Source: Streptomyces fumanus
GTDB lineage: Bacteria > Actinomycetota > Actinomycetes > Streptomycetales > Streptomycetaceae
NCBI RefSeq assembly: GCF_014655295.1
Contig: NZ_BNBI01000011.1
Span: 248,001 to 312,000 of the forward strand
Length of the DNA: 64,000 nucleotides
Direction of reading: 5' to 3'
The translations under genes and the position numbers were made by a program. Shown here piece by piece: positions 13,756 through 22,690 of this stretch. The notes below the pieces were generated by a model. The model was not told the origin of the DNA and did not search any database. It saw only the letters and a program-made list of their open reading frames with translations. Numbering within the stretch: position 1 is the stretch's first letter; the number at the start of each line of letters is the position of its first letter.

Positions 13756-14772
13756 GTGACCCCCGTCGAGCTCTCGCGCACCCTGCTGCACGCCGTGCGG
13801 TGCGCTGTCGACGAGGGCAAGCTCAGCGTGGCCGTTCCTGAGCGGGCCGTGGTGACCGTGCCGGGGCCCGGGGGGTGCGGGGACTACGCCAGCAACCTCG
13901 CCTTGCAGCTCGCCCGGCCGGCCGGGCAGCCGCCCCGGCGTGTGGCCGAGGTGCTGCGGCCCTATCTCCTCGGCACCGGCGGTATCCGCGAGGTCGTCGT
14001 CACCGGGCCCGGGTTCCTCAATGTCCACCTTGGCCAGGACGCCTCCGTCGGGCTCGTCGAGCGCATCCTGCGGGACGGGGTCCGGTACGGGTTCGTCGAG
14101 CGCGGTGGGGAGGGGCCTGGAGTGCGGCTCCTCTGTCCTTCCGAGGCTCGCGCCCTCGTCTTCCGTGACGCCGTCGCCCGCATCCTCCGATCACAAGGCG
14201 TCCCCGTGTACGACGCCGACGCCCGCGACGCCCACACCAACGCCCGCCCCACCCCCACAGACGCCCCCACCGCCCTCCACCTCCACCCAACCCCCGCCCC
14301 CACCTCCCCCCACCCCCTAGGCCCCGACGCCTCCCGCTGGGCCCTGCTCCACCCGGCCGCCCACGACACCCCCCGCATCGACGCCCGGCATCTCGTGCAG
14401 CGCGAGGAGAACCCCCTGTTCCGGGTGCGGTACGCCCATGCCCGTACGCGGGCGCTCGGGCGCAACGCCGCCGAGCTGGGGTTCGGGGCCGTCCCGGGGC
14501 CCGTCGACGGGGCGCAGGCGTTGCTCGCGCGGCTCGGGGATCATCCGCGGGTGCTGGCGGTGGCGGCGCGGGACCGGGCTCCGGACCGGGTGGCCCGGCA
14601 GCTCGTCGCCGTCGCCGACGAGCTGCTGCCGTTGCTGCCGCTGGTGCTGCCCGTCGGGGAGGAGAAACCCTCGGCCGCCCACCGTGCCCGGCTCGCGCTC
14701 GCCGAAGCCGCCGGGGCGGTGCTGGCCGGCGGCTTGTCCCTGCTCGGCATCGACGCACCCGACCACCTCTGA
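13756..14772 (+). CDS. nrtL: ArgS-related anticodon-binding protein NrtL (non-functional tRNA ligase-like)
   Basis: 338 aa. The N-terminus resembles the tRNA-binding first domain of arginyl-tRNA synthetase (GDYASNLALQLA ... EVVVTGPGFLNVHL). The C-terminus resembles its DALR anticodon-binding domain (QREENPLFRVRYAHARTRAL ... LPVGEEKPSAAHRARLALAEAAG). The catalytic Rossmann domain with HIGH and KMSK is absent; a His/Pro/Thr-rich linker (~155-190) takes its place. It therefore cannot charge tRNA. It starts at GTG 13756 with TACGCT (13744-13749) seven bases upstream, again suggesting a leaderless mRNA. It lies 29 bases before lysA, a link conserved in Streptomyces. The function is unknown; tRNA-dependent control of lysA is a guess. 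Confidence 0.85.
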   Translation: MTPVELSRTLLHAVRCAVDEGKLSVAVPERAVVTVPGPGGCGDYASNLALQLARPAGQPPRRVAEVLRPYLLGTGGIREVVVTGPGFLNVHLGQDASVGLVERILRDGVRYGFVERGGEGPGVRLLCPSEARALVFRDAVARILRSQGVPVYDADARDAHTNARPTPTDAPTALHLHPTPAPTSPHPLGPDASRWALLHPAAHDTPRIDARHLVQREENPLFRVRYAHARTRALGRNAAELGFGAVPGPVDGAQALLARLGDHPRVLAVAARDRAPDRVARQLVAVADELLPLLPLVLPVGEEKPSAAHRARLALAEAAGAVLAGGLSLLGIDAPDHL

Positions 14773-14801
14773 CGAGAGCCCAGAAGAGAGCCACCGGAGA
14801 A

Positions 14802-16193
14802 ATGAGCCGTTCCGCACACCCCGCCGGGCCCCGGCACGCCGACGTCCTCCCCGAGGGGCACTACGCCGCCCCGCCCGCCGATCTCAACGCCCTGGACCCG
14901 AAGGTGTGGGCGCGGACCGTCGACCGCGGCGCCGACGGGGTCGTCACCGTCGGCGGGATGTCCGTCGTCCGGCTCGCCGAGGAGTTCGGCACGCCCGCCT
15001 ACGTCCTGGACGAGAGCGACTTCCGGGCCCGGGCGCGGGCCTGGCGCACGGCCTTCGGGGCCGGCGCCGACGTGTTCTACGCCGGGAAGGCGTTCCTGTC
15101 CCGGGCCGTCGTCCGCTGGCTGGACGAGGAAGGGCTGAACCTCGACGTGTGCTCGGGGGGCGAGCTGGCCACCGCGCTGTCCGCCGGGATGGCGCCCGAG
15201 CGGATCGCCTTCCACGGCAACAACAAGTCCGTCCAGGAGCTGGAGCGGGCGGTGCGCGCCGGGGTCGGGCGGATCGTGCTCGACTCCTTCCAGGAGATCG
15301 TCCGGGTGGCGCACATCGCCCGGGAGCTGGGGACGCGGCAGCGGGTGCAGATCCGTATCACCGTGGGGGTGGAGGCGCACACGCACGAGTTCATCGCCAC
15401 CGCCCACGAGGATCAGAAGTTCGGGATTCCGCTGGCGGGCGGGCAGGCCGCCGAGGCGGTGCGGCGGGCGTTGCAGCTCGACGGGCTGGAGCTGATCGGC
15501 ATCCACTCGCACATCGGGTCGCAGATCTTCGACATGTCCGGGTTCGAGGTCGCCGCGCACCGGGTGGTCGGGCTGCTGAAGGACATCCGGGACGAGCACG
15601 GTGTGGAGCTGCCCGAGATCGACCTCGGGGGCGGGCTCGGGATCGCGTACACCAGTGACGACGACCCGCGCGAGCCGCACGAGATCGCCAAGGCGCTGAC
15701 CGAGATCGTCACGCGGGAGTGCGAGGCGGCGAGCCTGCGGGTGCCGCGGATCTCGGTGGAGCCCGGGCGGGCCATCGTCGGGCCGACCGCCTTCACGCTG
15801 TACGAGGTCGGCACCGTCAAGCCGCTCGACGGGCTGCGGACCTACGTCTCCGTCGACGGGGGCATGTCGGACAACATCCGTACCGCGCTCTACGACGCCG
15901 AGTACAGCGTCGCCCTGGTGTCCCGGGCCAGCGATGCCGAGCCGATGCTCGCGCGGGTGGTCGGCAAGCACTGCGAGAGCGGGGACATCGTGGTCAAGGA
16001 CGCGTTCCTGCCGGCCGATCTGGCGCCCGGCGACCTCATCGCCGTACCGGCCACCGGGGCGTACTGCCGGTCCATGGCGAGCAACTACAACCATGTGCTG
16101 CGCCCGCCCGTGGTCGCGGTCCGGGACGGTGAGGCGCGGGCGATCGTGCGGCGGGAGACCGAGGAGGACCTGCTGCGGCTCGACGTCGGCTGA
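14802..16193 (+). CDS. lysA: Diaminopimelate decarboxylase
   Basis: Last step of lysine synthesis: meso-diaminopimelate to L-lysine plus CO2, PLP-dependent, cytoplasmic. The Schiff-base Lys is K96 in FYAGKAFL. Further landmarks are HGNNKS, EVNIGSHIGSQ-type HSHIGSQIFD, the PLP phosphate loop DLGGGLGI, EPGRAIVG and the subunit-bridging CESGD. At 463 aa it is full length. ATG 14802 has GGAG upstream. It precedes hom-thrC-thrB, so the aspartate-family pathway is clustered. A strong hairpin separates it from hom. Confidence 0.96.
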   Translation: MSRSAHPAGPRHADVLPEGHYAAPPADLNALDPKVWARTVDRGADGVVTVGGMSVVRLAEEFGTPAYVLDESDFRARARAWRTAFGAGADVFYAGKAFLSRAVVRWLDEEGLNLDVCSGGELATALSAGMAPERIAFHGNNKSVQELERAVRAGVGRIVLDSFQEIVRVAHIARELGTRQRVQIRITVGVEAHTHEFIATAHEDQKFGIPLAGGQAAEAVRRALQLDGLELIGIHSHIGSQIFDMSGFEVAAHRVVGLLKDIRDEHGVELPEIDLGGGLGIAYTSDDDPREPHEIAKALTEIVTRECEAASLRVPRISVEPGRAIVGPTAFTLYEVGTVKPLDGLRTYVSVDGGMSDNIRTALYDAEYSVALVSRASDAEPMLARVVGKHCESGDIVVKDAFLPADLAPGDLIAVPATGAYCRSMASNYNHVLRPPVVAVRDGEARAIVRRETEEDLLRLDVG

Positions 16194-16212
16194 TCCGGCG
16201 GGCCCCGGGGGA

Positions 16213-16250
16213 GGGGCGTACGCGCGGGAGATCTTCCGTGCGTACGCCCC
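16213..16250 (+). terminator. Terminator hairpin after lysA
   Basis: GGGGCGTACGC (16213-16223) pairs perfectly with GCGTACGCCCC (16240-16250), an 11-bp stem beginning 20 bases after the lysA stop. Confidence 0.75.
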
Positions 16251-16253
16251 GCG

Positions 16254-16316
16254 CAAATGAAATTAATGTCTCAGGATCCGGACGAAGGGCAGAAACTCCC
16301 GTCCGGTGAGTGAGAC
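16254..16316 (+). promoter_or_regulatory. hom promoter region and structured leader
   Basis: An unusually AT-rich patch (16254-16267) is followed by nested inverted repeats: GTCTCA (16268-16273) with TGAGAC (16311-16316), and CCGGACG (16278-16284) with CGTCCGG (16300-16306). The second stem could control hom transcription or translation. The outer arm reaches an alternative in-frame GTG (16306). The role is inferred. Confidence 0.45.
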
Positions 16317-16353
16317 TGGTTCCACCGCAGACGGTAAGAGGAAACGAGGTCGG

Positions 16354-17646
16354 ATGATGCGTACGCGTCCGCTGAAGGTGGCGCTGCTGGGCTGTGGAGT
16401 GGTCGGCTCAGAGGTGGCGCGCATCATGACGACGCACGCCGACGACCTCGCCGCCCGGATCGGCGCCCCGGTGGAGCTGGCGGGCGTGGCGGTACGGCGG
16501 CCGGACCGGGTACGCGAGGGCATCGACCCCGCCCTGGTCACCACGGACGCCACCGCCCTGGTCAAACGCGGGGACATCGACGTGGTCGTCGAGGTCATCG
16601 GCGGCATCGAGCCCGCCCGGACGTTGATCACCACCGCCATGGAGCACGGCGCCTCCGTGGTCTCCGCCAACAAGGCGCTGCTCGCCCAGGACGGCCCCGC
16701 GCTGCACGCCGTCGCCGCCGGGCAGGGCCGGGACCTGTACTACGAGGCCGCCGTGGCCGGCGCCATCCCGCTGATCCGGCCGCTGCGCGAGTCCCTGGCC
16801 GGCGACAAGGTCAACCGGGTGCTGGGCATCGTCAACGGGACGACCAACTTCATCCTCGACGCCATGGACTCCACCGGCGCCGGCTACCAGGAGGCGCTGG
16901 ACGAGGCCACCGCCCTCGGGTACGCGGAGGCCGACCCGACCGCCGACGTGGAGGGCTTCGACGCCGCCGCCAAGGCCGCCATCCTCGCCGGGATCGCCTT
17001 CCACACGCGGGTGCGCCTGGACGACGTCCACCGCGAGGGCATGACCGAGGTCACCGCCGCCGACTTCGCCTCCGCCAAGGAGATGGGCTGCACCATCAAG
17101 CTGCTCGCCATCTGCGAGCGGGCCGCGGACGGGGCCTCCGTCACCGCGCGGGTGCACCCCGCGATGATCCCGCTCAGCCATCCGCTGGCCAATGTCCGCG
17201 GGGCCTACAACGCCGTCTTCGTGGAAGCGGAGGCGGCCGGGCAGCTCATGTTCTACGGGCCCGGCGCCGGCGGGGCGCCGACCGCCTCCGCCGTCCTCGG
17301 CGACCTGGTCGCCGTCTGCCGCAACCGGCTCGGCGGCGGGCGCGGGCCCGGTGAGTCCGCGTACGCCGCGCTGCCCGTGTCGCCGATGGGCGAGGTGGTC
17401 ACGCGGTACCACATCAGTCTCGACGTCGCCGACAAGCCGGGCGTCCTCGCCCAGGTGGCCACGGTGTTCGCCGAGCACGGGGTGTCCATCGACACCGTCC
17501 GGCAGTCCGGCAAGGACGGCGAGGCATCGCTCGTCGTCGTCACCCACCGCGCGTCCGACGCCGCCCTGGGCGGCACCGTCGAGGCGCTGCGCAAGCTCGA
17601 CACCGTGCGGGGTGTCGCCAGCATCATGCGGGTTGAAGGAGAGTAA
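16354..17646 (+). CDS. hom: Homoserine dehydrogenase
   Basis: NAD(P)H-dependent reduction of aspartate semialdehyde to homoserine, the branch point to threonine and methionine. The N-terminal Rossmann motif is LLGCGVVGSEV, followed by SANKALLA, the substrate/catalytic region NGTTNFIL, and a C-terminal ACT domain (YHISLDVADKPGVLAQVATVF) for feedback by threonine. Length is 430 aa from ATG 16354. An ATG at 16357 is better spaced from GAGG (16346-16349), and an upstream GTG at 16306 is in frame but would add a basic non-family extension. It is followed after 6 bases by thrC. Confidence 0.95.
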   Translation: MMRTRPLKVALLGCGVVGSEVARIMTTHADDLAARIGAPVELAGVAVRRPDRVREGIDPALVTTDATALVKRGDIDVVVEVIGGIEPARTLITTAMEHGASVVSANKALLAQDGPALHAVAAGQGRDLYYEAAVAGAIPLIRPLRESLAGDKVNRVLGIVNGTTNFILDAMDSTGAGYQEALDEATALGYAEADPTADVEGFDAAAKAAILAGIAFHTRVRLDDVHREGMTEVTAADFASAKEMGCTIKLLAICERAADGASVTARVHPAMIPLSHPLANVRGAYNAVFVEAEAAGQLMFYGPGAGGAPTASAVLGDLVAVCRNRLGGGRGPGESAYAALPVSPMGEVVTRYHISLDVADKPGVLAQVATVFAEHGVSIDTVRQSGKDGEASLVVVTHRASDAALGGTVEALRKLDTVRGVASIMRVEGE

Positions 17647-17652
17647 CCAGCA

Positions 17653-18711
17653 ATGACCCACCAGTGGCGCGGAATCATCGAGGAGTACCGGGACAGGCTG
17701 CCGGTCTCCGCCAGCACGCCGGTCGTGACGCTCCGCGAGGGCGGCACGCCGCTCGTGCCCGCGCAGGTGCTCTCCGAGCGCACGGGCTGCGAGGTCCACC
17801 TCAAGGTGGAGGGCGCGAACCCCACCGGGTCCTTCAAGGACCGCGGCATGACCATGGCCATCAGCAAGGCCAAGGAGGAGGGCGCGCAGGCCGTCATCTG
17901 CGCCTCCACCGGCAACACGTCGGCCTCCGCCGCCGCGTACGGGGTGCGGGCCGGCATGGTGTCCGCCGTCCTGGTGCCGCAGGGCAAGATCGCGCTCGGC
18001 AAGATGGGCCAGGCCCTGGTGCACGGCGCGAAGATCCTCCAGGTCGACGGCAACTTCGACGACTGCCTCACCCTGGCCCGCGCGCTCAGCGACAACTACC
18101 CGGTGGCGCTGGTCAATTCGGTCAACCCGGTGCGGATCGAGGGGCAGAAGACGGCCGCCTTCGAGATCGTCGACATGCTCGGCGACGCGCCCGACATCCA
18201 CGTCCTGCCGGTCGGCAACGCGGGCAACATCACCGCGTACTGGAAGGGGTACCGGGAGTACGCCGCCGACGGGGTCGCCGCGCGCACCCCGCGCATGTGG
18301 GGGTTCCAGGCGTCCGGCTCCGCGCCGATCGTGCGCGGCGAGGTGGTCAAGGACCCCTCGACCATCGCCACCGCCATCCGGATCGGCAACCCCGCCTCCT
18401 GGGACTTCGCGCTCGCCGCGCGGGACGAGTCGGGCGGCGCCATCGACGAGGTGACGGACCGTGAGATCCTGCGCGCCTACCGGCTGTTGGCCTCCCAGGA
18501 GGGCGTCTTCGTGGAGCCCGCCTCCGCCGCGTCGGTCGCCGGTCTGCTGAAGGCCGCCGAGCAGGGCAAGGTCGACCCGGGCCAGACGATCGTGTGCACG
18601 GTCACCGGCAATGGCCTGAAGGACCCCGACTGGGCCGTGGCCGGCGCCCCCCAGCCGGTCACCGTCCCGGTCGACGCCGCGACCGCCGCGCAACGCCTCG
18701 GCCTGGTCTGA
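17653..18711 (+). CDS. thrC: Threonine synthase
   Basis: Converts O-phosphohomoserine to threonine with PLP, in the cytoplasm. The Schiff-base Lys is K62 in NPTGSFKDRGM. The phosphate-binding loop is PVGNAGNITAY, and ASTGNTSASAAAYG is the usual fold-type II segment. At 352 aa it is a compact actinobacterial form. It starts 6 bases after hom, so the two are co-transcribed. A GC-rich hairpin follows, and thrB begins 317 bases later. Confidence 0.95.
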   Translation: MTHQWRGIIEEYRDRLPVSASTPVVTLREGGTPLVPAQVLSERTGCEVHLKVEGANPTGSFKDRGMTMAISKAKEEGAQAVICASTGNTSASAAAYGVRAGMVSAVLVPQGKIALGKMGQALVHGAKILQVDGNFDDCLTLARALSDNYPVALVNSVNPVRIEGQKTAAFEIVDMLGDAPDIHVLPVGNAGNITAYWKGYREYAADGVAARTPRMWGFQASGSAPIVRGEVVKDPSTIATAIRIGNPASWDFALAARDESGGAIDEVTDREILRAYRLLASQEGVFVEPASAASVAGLLKAAEQGKVDPGQTIVCTVTGNGLKDPDWAVAGAPQPVTVPVDAATAAQRLGLV

Positions 18712-19028
18712 CGCCGCCGCGGTCCGCCTAGCCGGGGCCCCGGCGGCGCCGGTCGGGGGAGGCGTTCCCCAGGGGGTGCATAGGGGGCTTACGACACGCA
18801 TCGTGCGCCTCCTGTGCGCCCTATGTCGCCACAGAACCTTCCTTCGATAGGCTGTACCGAACCCGCCCGCCGCATATGCCGCGGTGCCGCGCCGTCCCCG
18901 CGGCCGGGAAGCGGTCGGGACGGTCGTCCGTACGGCAGGCTGCGGCGACCGGATCGGGTTCCCGTACGTCATCGGATGTCCCTCGGAGTCATTCGACCAT
19001 CACGCAGCTCAAGGAGAGTCAACGAGCG
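18712..19028 (+). promoter_or_regulatory. thrC-thrB intergenic region
   Basis: No gene is seen. An 8-bp stem CGCCGCCG/CGGCGGCG (18712-18719, 18741-18748) may end thrC transcripts. A tandem GTGCGCC repeat (18803-18809, 18814-18820; 11-base period) and a -10-like TAGGCT (18848-18853) suggest that thrB has its own promoter. AAGGAGA (19011-19017) serves thrB. Confidence 0.45.
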
Positions 19029-19958
19029 ATGGCCGGTCCAGCGTTCCGCGCCGCCGCCGTCCGGGTGCGCGTCCCCGCCACCAGCGCCAACCTCGGCCCG
19101 GGCTTCGACGCCCTCGGCCTCGCGCTGGGGCTCTACGACGACGTCGTCGTCCGGGTGGCCGACTCCGGGCTGCACATCGACATCGCCGGGGAGGGCAGCG
19201 AGACCCTGCCGCGCGACGAGAAGCACCTGCTCGTACGCTCCCTGCGCACCGCCTTCGACCTGCTCGGCGGGCAGCCGCGCGGCCTGGAGATCGTCTGCGC
19301 CAACCGCATCCCGCACGGCCGCGGCCTCGGCTCCTCCTCCGCCGCCATCTGCGCCGGCATCGTCGCCGCCCGCGCGGTGACCATAGGCGGCGAGGCCCGC
19401 CTGGACGACGCGGCGCTGCTCGACCTCGCCACCGAGATAGAGGGGCACCCGGACAATGTGGCGGCCTGTCTGCTCGGCGGCTTCACCCTGTCCTGGATGG
19501 AGAGCGGTGCCGCCCGTGCGATCAGGATGGAGCCCGCCGATTCCATCGTTCCGGTGGTTTTCGTCCCCGGGAAGCCGGTACTGACGGAGACGGCGCGCGG
19601 ACTGCTCCCGCGGACCGTGCCGCATGTCGACGCCGCCGCCAACGCCGGCCGCGCCGCACTGCTCGTCGAAGCCCTCACCCGGCGCCCCGAGCTGTTGCTG
19701 CCGGCCACCGAGGACCGCCTCCACCAGGAGTACCGCGCCCCGGCGATGCCCGAGAGCGCGGCGCTGGTGGACCGGCTGCGGAGCGACGGCATCCCGGCGG
19801 TGATCTCCGGTGCCGGGCCCACCGTCATGGCGCTGGCCGACGCCGGCACCGCCGACAAGGTCGAGGCGCTGGCCGGTGCGGACTGGGCGGCGAACCGGCT
19901 CGGCCTGGACCTGCGAGGGGCGAGCGTGCTGCCGCTCGCGCCCCCCGGCGACATGTGA
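19029..19958 (+). CDS. thrB: Homoserine kinase
   Basis: GHMP-family kinase that phosphorylates homoserine with ATP before threonine synthase acts. Seen: the N-terminal VPATSANLGPGFDALG, the ATP-binding PHGRGLGSSSAAICAG (GHMP glycine/serine loop), EGHPDNVAACLLGG, and the C-terminal SGAGPTVMALAD. The length of 309 aa is normal. ATG 19029 is preferred over upstream in-frame ATGs because the family N-terminus starts here and AAGGAGA lies upstream. It completes the hom-thrC-thrB set but is separated from thrC by 317 bases. Confidence 0.95.
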   Translation: MAGPAFRAAAVRVRVPATSANLGPGFDALGLALGLYDDVVVRVADSGLHIDIAGEGSETLPRDEKHLLVRSLRTAFDLLGGQPRGLEIVCANRIPHGRGLGSSSAAICAGIVAARAVTIGGEARLDDAALLDLATEIEGHPDNVAACLLGGFTLSWMESGAARAIRMEPADSIVPVVFVPGKPVLTETARGLLPRTVPHVDAAANAGRAALLVEALTRRPELLLPATEDRLHQEYRAPAMPESAALVDRLRSDGIPAVISGAGPTVMALADAGTADKVEALAGADWAANRLGLDLRGASVLPLAPPGDM

Positions 19959-20369
19959 ATGCGCACGGTTGCCGGATTTGGAGAGGGGGAATGTTTGTTG
20001 GATCCGGTAGTGTTAACCTCAAGTCTGCACCCGACCTCACCATGGCGAGGTGCCTCGTGTCCCCGTCCGGGACAGACATTCTTCCGGGAGCCCCCCAAGC
20101 CGCATTGTGTTGTGACCGCCGTACGCCACGCGTCCGGCCTCCATCGGCACTGAGCGGCTCGCCGGGCACGCTTCGGAACCGGTGCGACCACGCCGCGTGA
20201 CACAGACACTGGGTGCCACGGCTCAAGGAAGCGCCATCACCAGATATCTCTTCCGCCGCTTAGGCGGACCACCGCCCCGGCACGGTTCACACAGCAAGGA
20301 CCGAAGCCGGACAGCACAACCGGTCGCCGAGCCAGACAGGCCGACGTCCGCTCCAGGGAAGGACCCTTC
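19959..20369 (+). promoter_or_regulatory. Long leader/promoter region of rho
   Basis: 411 bases without a gene. The patch around 20006-20027 (GGTAGTGTTAACCTCAAGTC) is the most AT-rich part and contains a -10-like TAGTGT (20008-20013). The rho mRNA then has a leader of about 350 bases, enough for Rho-dependent autoregulation as known in other bacteria. GGAAGGA just upstream serves the GTG start. Confidence 0.5.
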
Positions 20370-22430
20370 GTGAGCGACACCACCGATCTGATGGGCGCAC
20401 GTGTCGAGGAGACCGCTGCAGCGCCCGCCACGGACGCCTCCGCGCCTGCCACCGGTGCCGGCTCCCGGCGGCGCCGCGGTACCGGCCTCGAGGGCATGGT
20501 GCTGGCCGAGTTGCAGCAGGTCGCATCCGGCCTCGGCATCAGGGGCACCGCGCGGATGCGCAAGAGCCAGTTGATCGAGGTCATCAAGGAGGCGCAGGCC
20601 GCTTCGGGCGCGCCCGCCAAGGCCGCGGACGGCGCCGCCGAGAGCAAGCCGAAGCGCCGCGCCACCGCCCGGACCCGCACCGGCGACGAGGGCCCCGCCG
20701 CCGAGCAGGCCGACAAGGGCGAGAAGGCGGGGAAGAAGGCGGCCAAGGCCACCGACTCCGCCGAGAAGGCCGCCGGCGCCCAGCAGCAGATCGAGATCCC
20801 GGGACAGCCCGCCGGCACCCCCGCCCGGACGAGCGAGGCCGAGGAGGCCCCCGCCGAGCGCCGCCGCCGCCGCGCCACCGCCGACGCCGGGAGCCCGGCC
20901 GCCGCGGCCGACACGGCCGTCGCCGAGCCGAAGACCGACACCGCGCAGCAGACGCAGCAGCAGGGCCAGGGCGGCCAGCAGCACCAGGGCGACGCCCGCT
21001 CCGACGGCGACGGCGGCGAGGGCCGCCGGCGTGACCGCCGGGACCGCGGCCGGGACCGCGACCGCGGTGACCGGGAGCGCGGTGACCGCGACCGCCGCGG
21101 CAAGGGCGACGACCAGCAGAACCAGGGCGGCGGCCAGCGCCAGCAGCAGGGCGGCGGCCGGCAGGACCGCCAGCAGCAGGACGACGACGACTTCGACGGC
21201 GGCCGGCGCGGCCGACGCGGGCGCTACCGGGACCGCCGGGGCCGCCGCGGGCGCGACGACATCGCCGCCGAGCCGCAGATCAACGAGGACGACGTCCTGA
21301 TCCCGGTCGCGGGCATCCTCGACATCCTCGACAACTACGCGTTCATCCGTACCTCGGGCTACCTCCCGGGCCCCAACGACGTGTACGTCTCCCTCGCCCA
21401 GGTCCGCAAGAACGGCCTGCGCAAGGGCGACCACATCACCGGCGCGGTGCGCCAGCCCAAGGAGGGCGAGCGGCGCGAGAAGTTCAACGCGCTGGTCCGC
21501 CTCGACTCGGTCAACGGCATGGCGCCCGAACACGGCCGCGGGCGGCCGGAGTTCAACAAGCTGACGCCGCTGTACCCGCAGGACCGGCTCCGCCTGGAGA
21601 CCGACCCGGGCGTGCTGACGACCCGGATCATCGACCTGGTCTCGCCGATCGGCAAGGGCCAGCGCGGTCTGATCGTGGCCCCGCCGAAGACCGGCAAGAC
21701 CATGATCATGCAGGCGGTCGCCAACGCGATCACGCACAACAACCCCGAGTGCCACCTGATGGTCGTCCTCGTCGACGAGCGTCCGGAAGAGGTCACCGAC
21801 ATGCAGCGGTCGGTCAAGGGCGAGGTCATCTCCTCGACCTTCGACCGCCCGGCCGAGGACCACACCACCGTCGCCGAGCTGGCCATCGAGCGCGCCAAGC
21901 GCCTGGTGGAGCTGGGCCACGACGTGGTCGTGCTGCTGGACTCGATCACGCGTCTGGGCCGTGCGTACAACCTCGCCGCGCCGGCCTCCGGCCGCATCCT
22001 CTCCGGTGGTGTCGACTCCACCGCCCTGTACCCGCCGAAGCGCTTCTTCGGTGCGGCCCGCAACATCGAGGACGGCGGTTCGCTGACCATCCTCGCCACC
22101 GCGCTGGTGGACACCGGGTCCCGCATGGACGAGGTGATCTTCGAGGAGTTCAAGGGCACCGGCAACATGGAGCTCAAGCTCGACCGGAAGCTCGCCGACA
22201 AGCGCATCTTCCCCGCGGTGGACGTGGACGCGTCCGGCACCCGCAAGGAGGAGATCCTGCTCGGCAGCGAGGAGCTGGCCATCGTCTGGAAGCTGCGCCG
22301 GGTGCTGCACGCCCTCGACTCGCAGCAGGCGATCGAGCTGCTGCTGGACAAGATGAAGCAGACCAAGTCGAACGCCGAGTTCCTGCTCCAGATCCAGAAG
22401 ACGACCCCCGCGCCGGGCAACGGCGACTGA
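20370..22430 (+). CDS. rho: Transcription termination factor Rho
   Basis: Hexameric RNA-dependent ATPase that ends transcription. An N-terminal SAP-like Rho_N helix bundle (LEGMVLAELQQVASGLG, ~45-75) is followed by a ~200-residue low-complexity insertion rich in Arg, Gly, Asp and Gln (repeats of RDR/GDRERG), then the cold-shock RNA-binding domain (GILDILDNYAFIRTSGYLPG) and the RecA-like motor with Walker A PPKTGKT (K443) and LLDSITRLGRAYN. At 686 aa it is much longer than E. coli Rho (419 aa). Such insertions are typical of actinobacteria and add RNA contacts. GTG 20370 has GGAAGGA upstream. A near-perfect 20-bp hairpin terminates the gene. Confidence 0.95.
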   Translation: MSDTTDLMGARVEETAAAPATDASAPATGAGSRRRRGTGLEGMVLAELQQVASGLGIRGTARMRKSQLIEVIKEAQAASGAPAKAADGAAESKPKRRATARTRTGDEGPAAEQADKGEKAGKKAAKATDSAEKAAGAQQQIEIPGQPAGTPARTSEAEEAPAERRRRRATADAGSPAAAADTAVAEPKTDTAQQTQQQGQGGQQHQGDARSDGDGGEGRRRDRRDRGRDRDRGDRERGDRDRRGKGDDQQNQGGGQRQQQGGGRQDRQQQDDDDFDGGRRGRRGRYRDRRGRRGRDDIAAEPQINEDDVLIPVAGILDILDNYAFIRTSGYLPGPNDVYVSLAQVRKNGLRKGDHITGAVRQPKEGERREKFNALVRLDSVNGMAPEHGRGRPEFNKLTPLYPQDRLRLETDPGVLTTRIIDLVSPIGKGQRGLIVAPPKTGKTMIMQAVANAITHNNPECHLMVVLVDERPEEVTDMQRSVKGEVISSTFDRPAEDHTTVAELAIERAKRLVELGHDVVVLLDSITRLGRAYNLAAPASGRILSGGVDSTALYPPKRFFGAARNIEDGGSLTILATALVDTGSRMDEVIFEEFKGTGNMELKLDRKLADKRIFPAVDVDASGTRKEEILLGSEELAIVWKLRRVLHALDSQQAIELLLDKMKQTKSNAEFLLQIQKTTPAPGNGD

Positions 22431-22457
22431 GGGCCCGTCCCGCACCGCCACCCGTAA

Positions 22458-22500
22458 CGCCACGAGGGCCGCTCCCGCACCGGGAGCGGCCCTCGTGGCG
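22458..22500 (+). terminator. Strong terminator after rho
   Basis: A perfect 20-bp inverted repeat (22458-22477 and 22481-22500) with a three-base loop, starting 28 bases after the rho stop. There is no T-tract, as usual in Streptomyces. Confidence 0.85.
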
Positions 22501-22690
22501 TGCGTAGGCCCCGGTGACGGGAGGGACGGCAGGGGCGCACGGGAGACGTTTGCCACACTGCTCCCTTTCTGTGAGTTTTCTGTGCGGTTCCGTGCGCCCC
22601 GGTGAAACCGCAGGTGAGCCCCCGGTTTCGCCGCCACCGTCGATACGGTGCGTAGTCATGGCGGGGCCGTTCGGTCACGGAACGCTGTGC

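Noticed and set aside
16408..18972. 854-codon open frame antisense to hom-thrC
   Set aside because: It covers two clear core genes on the other strand, has no family motif, and shows the His/Gly/Val-rich bias of shadow frames in Streptomyces.
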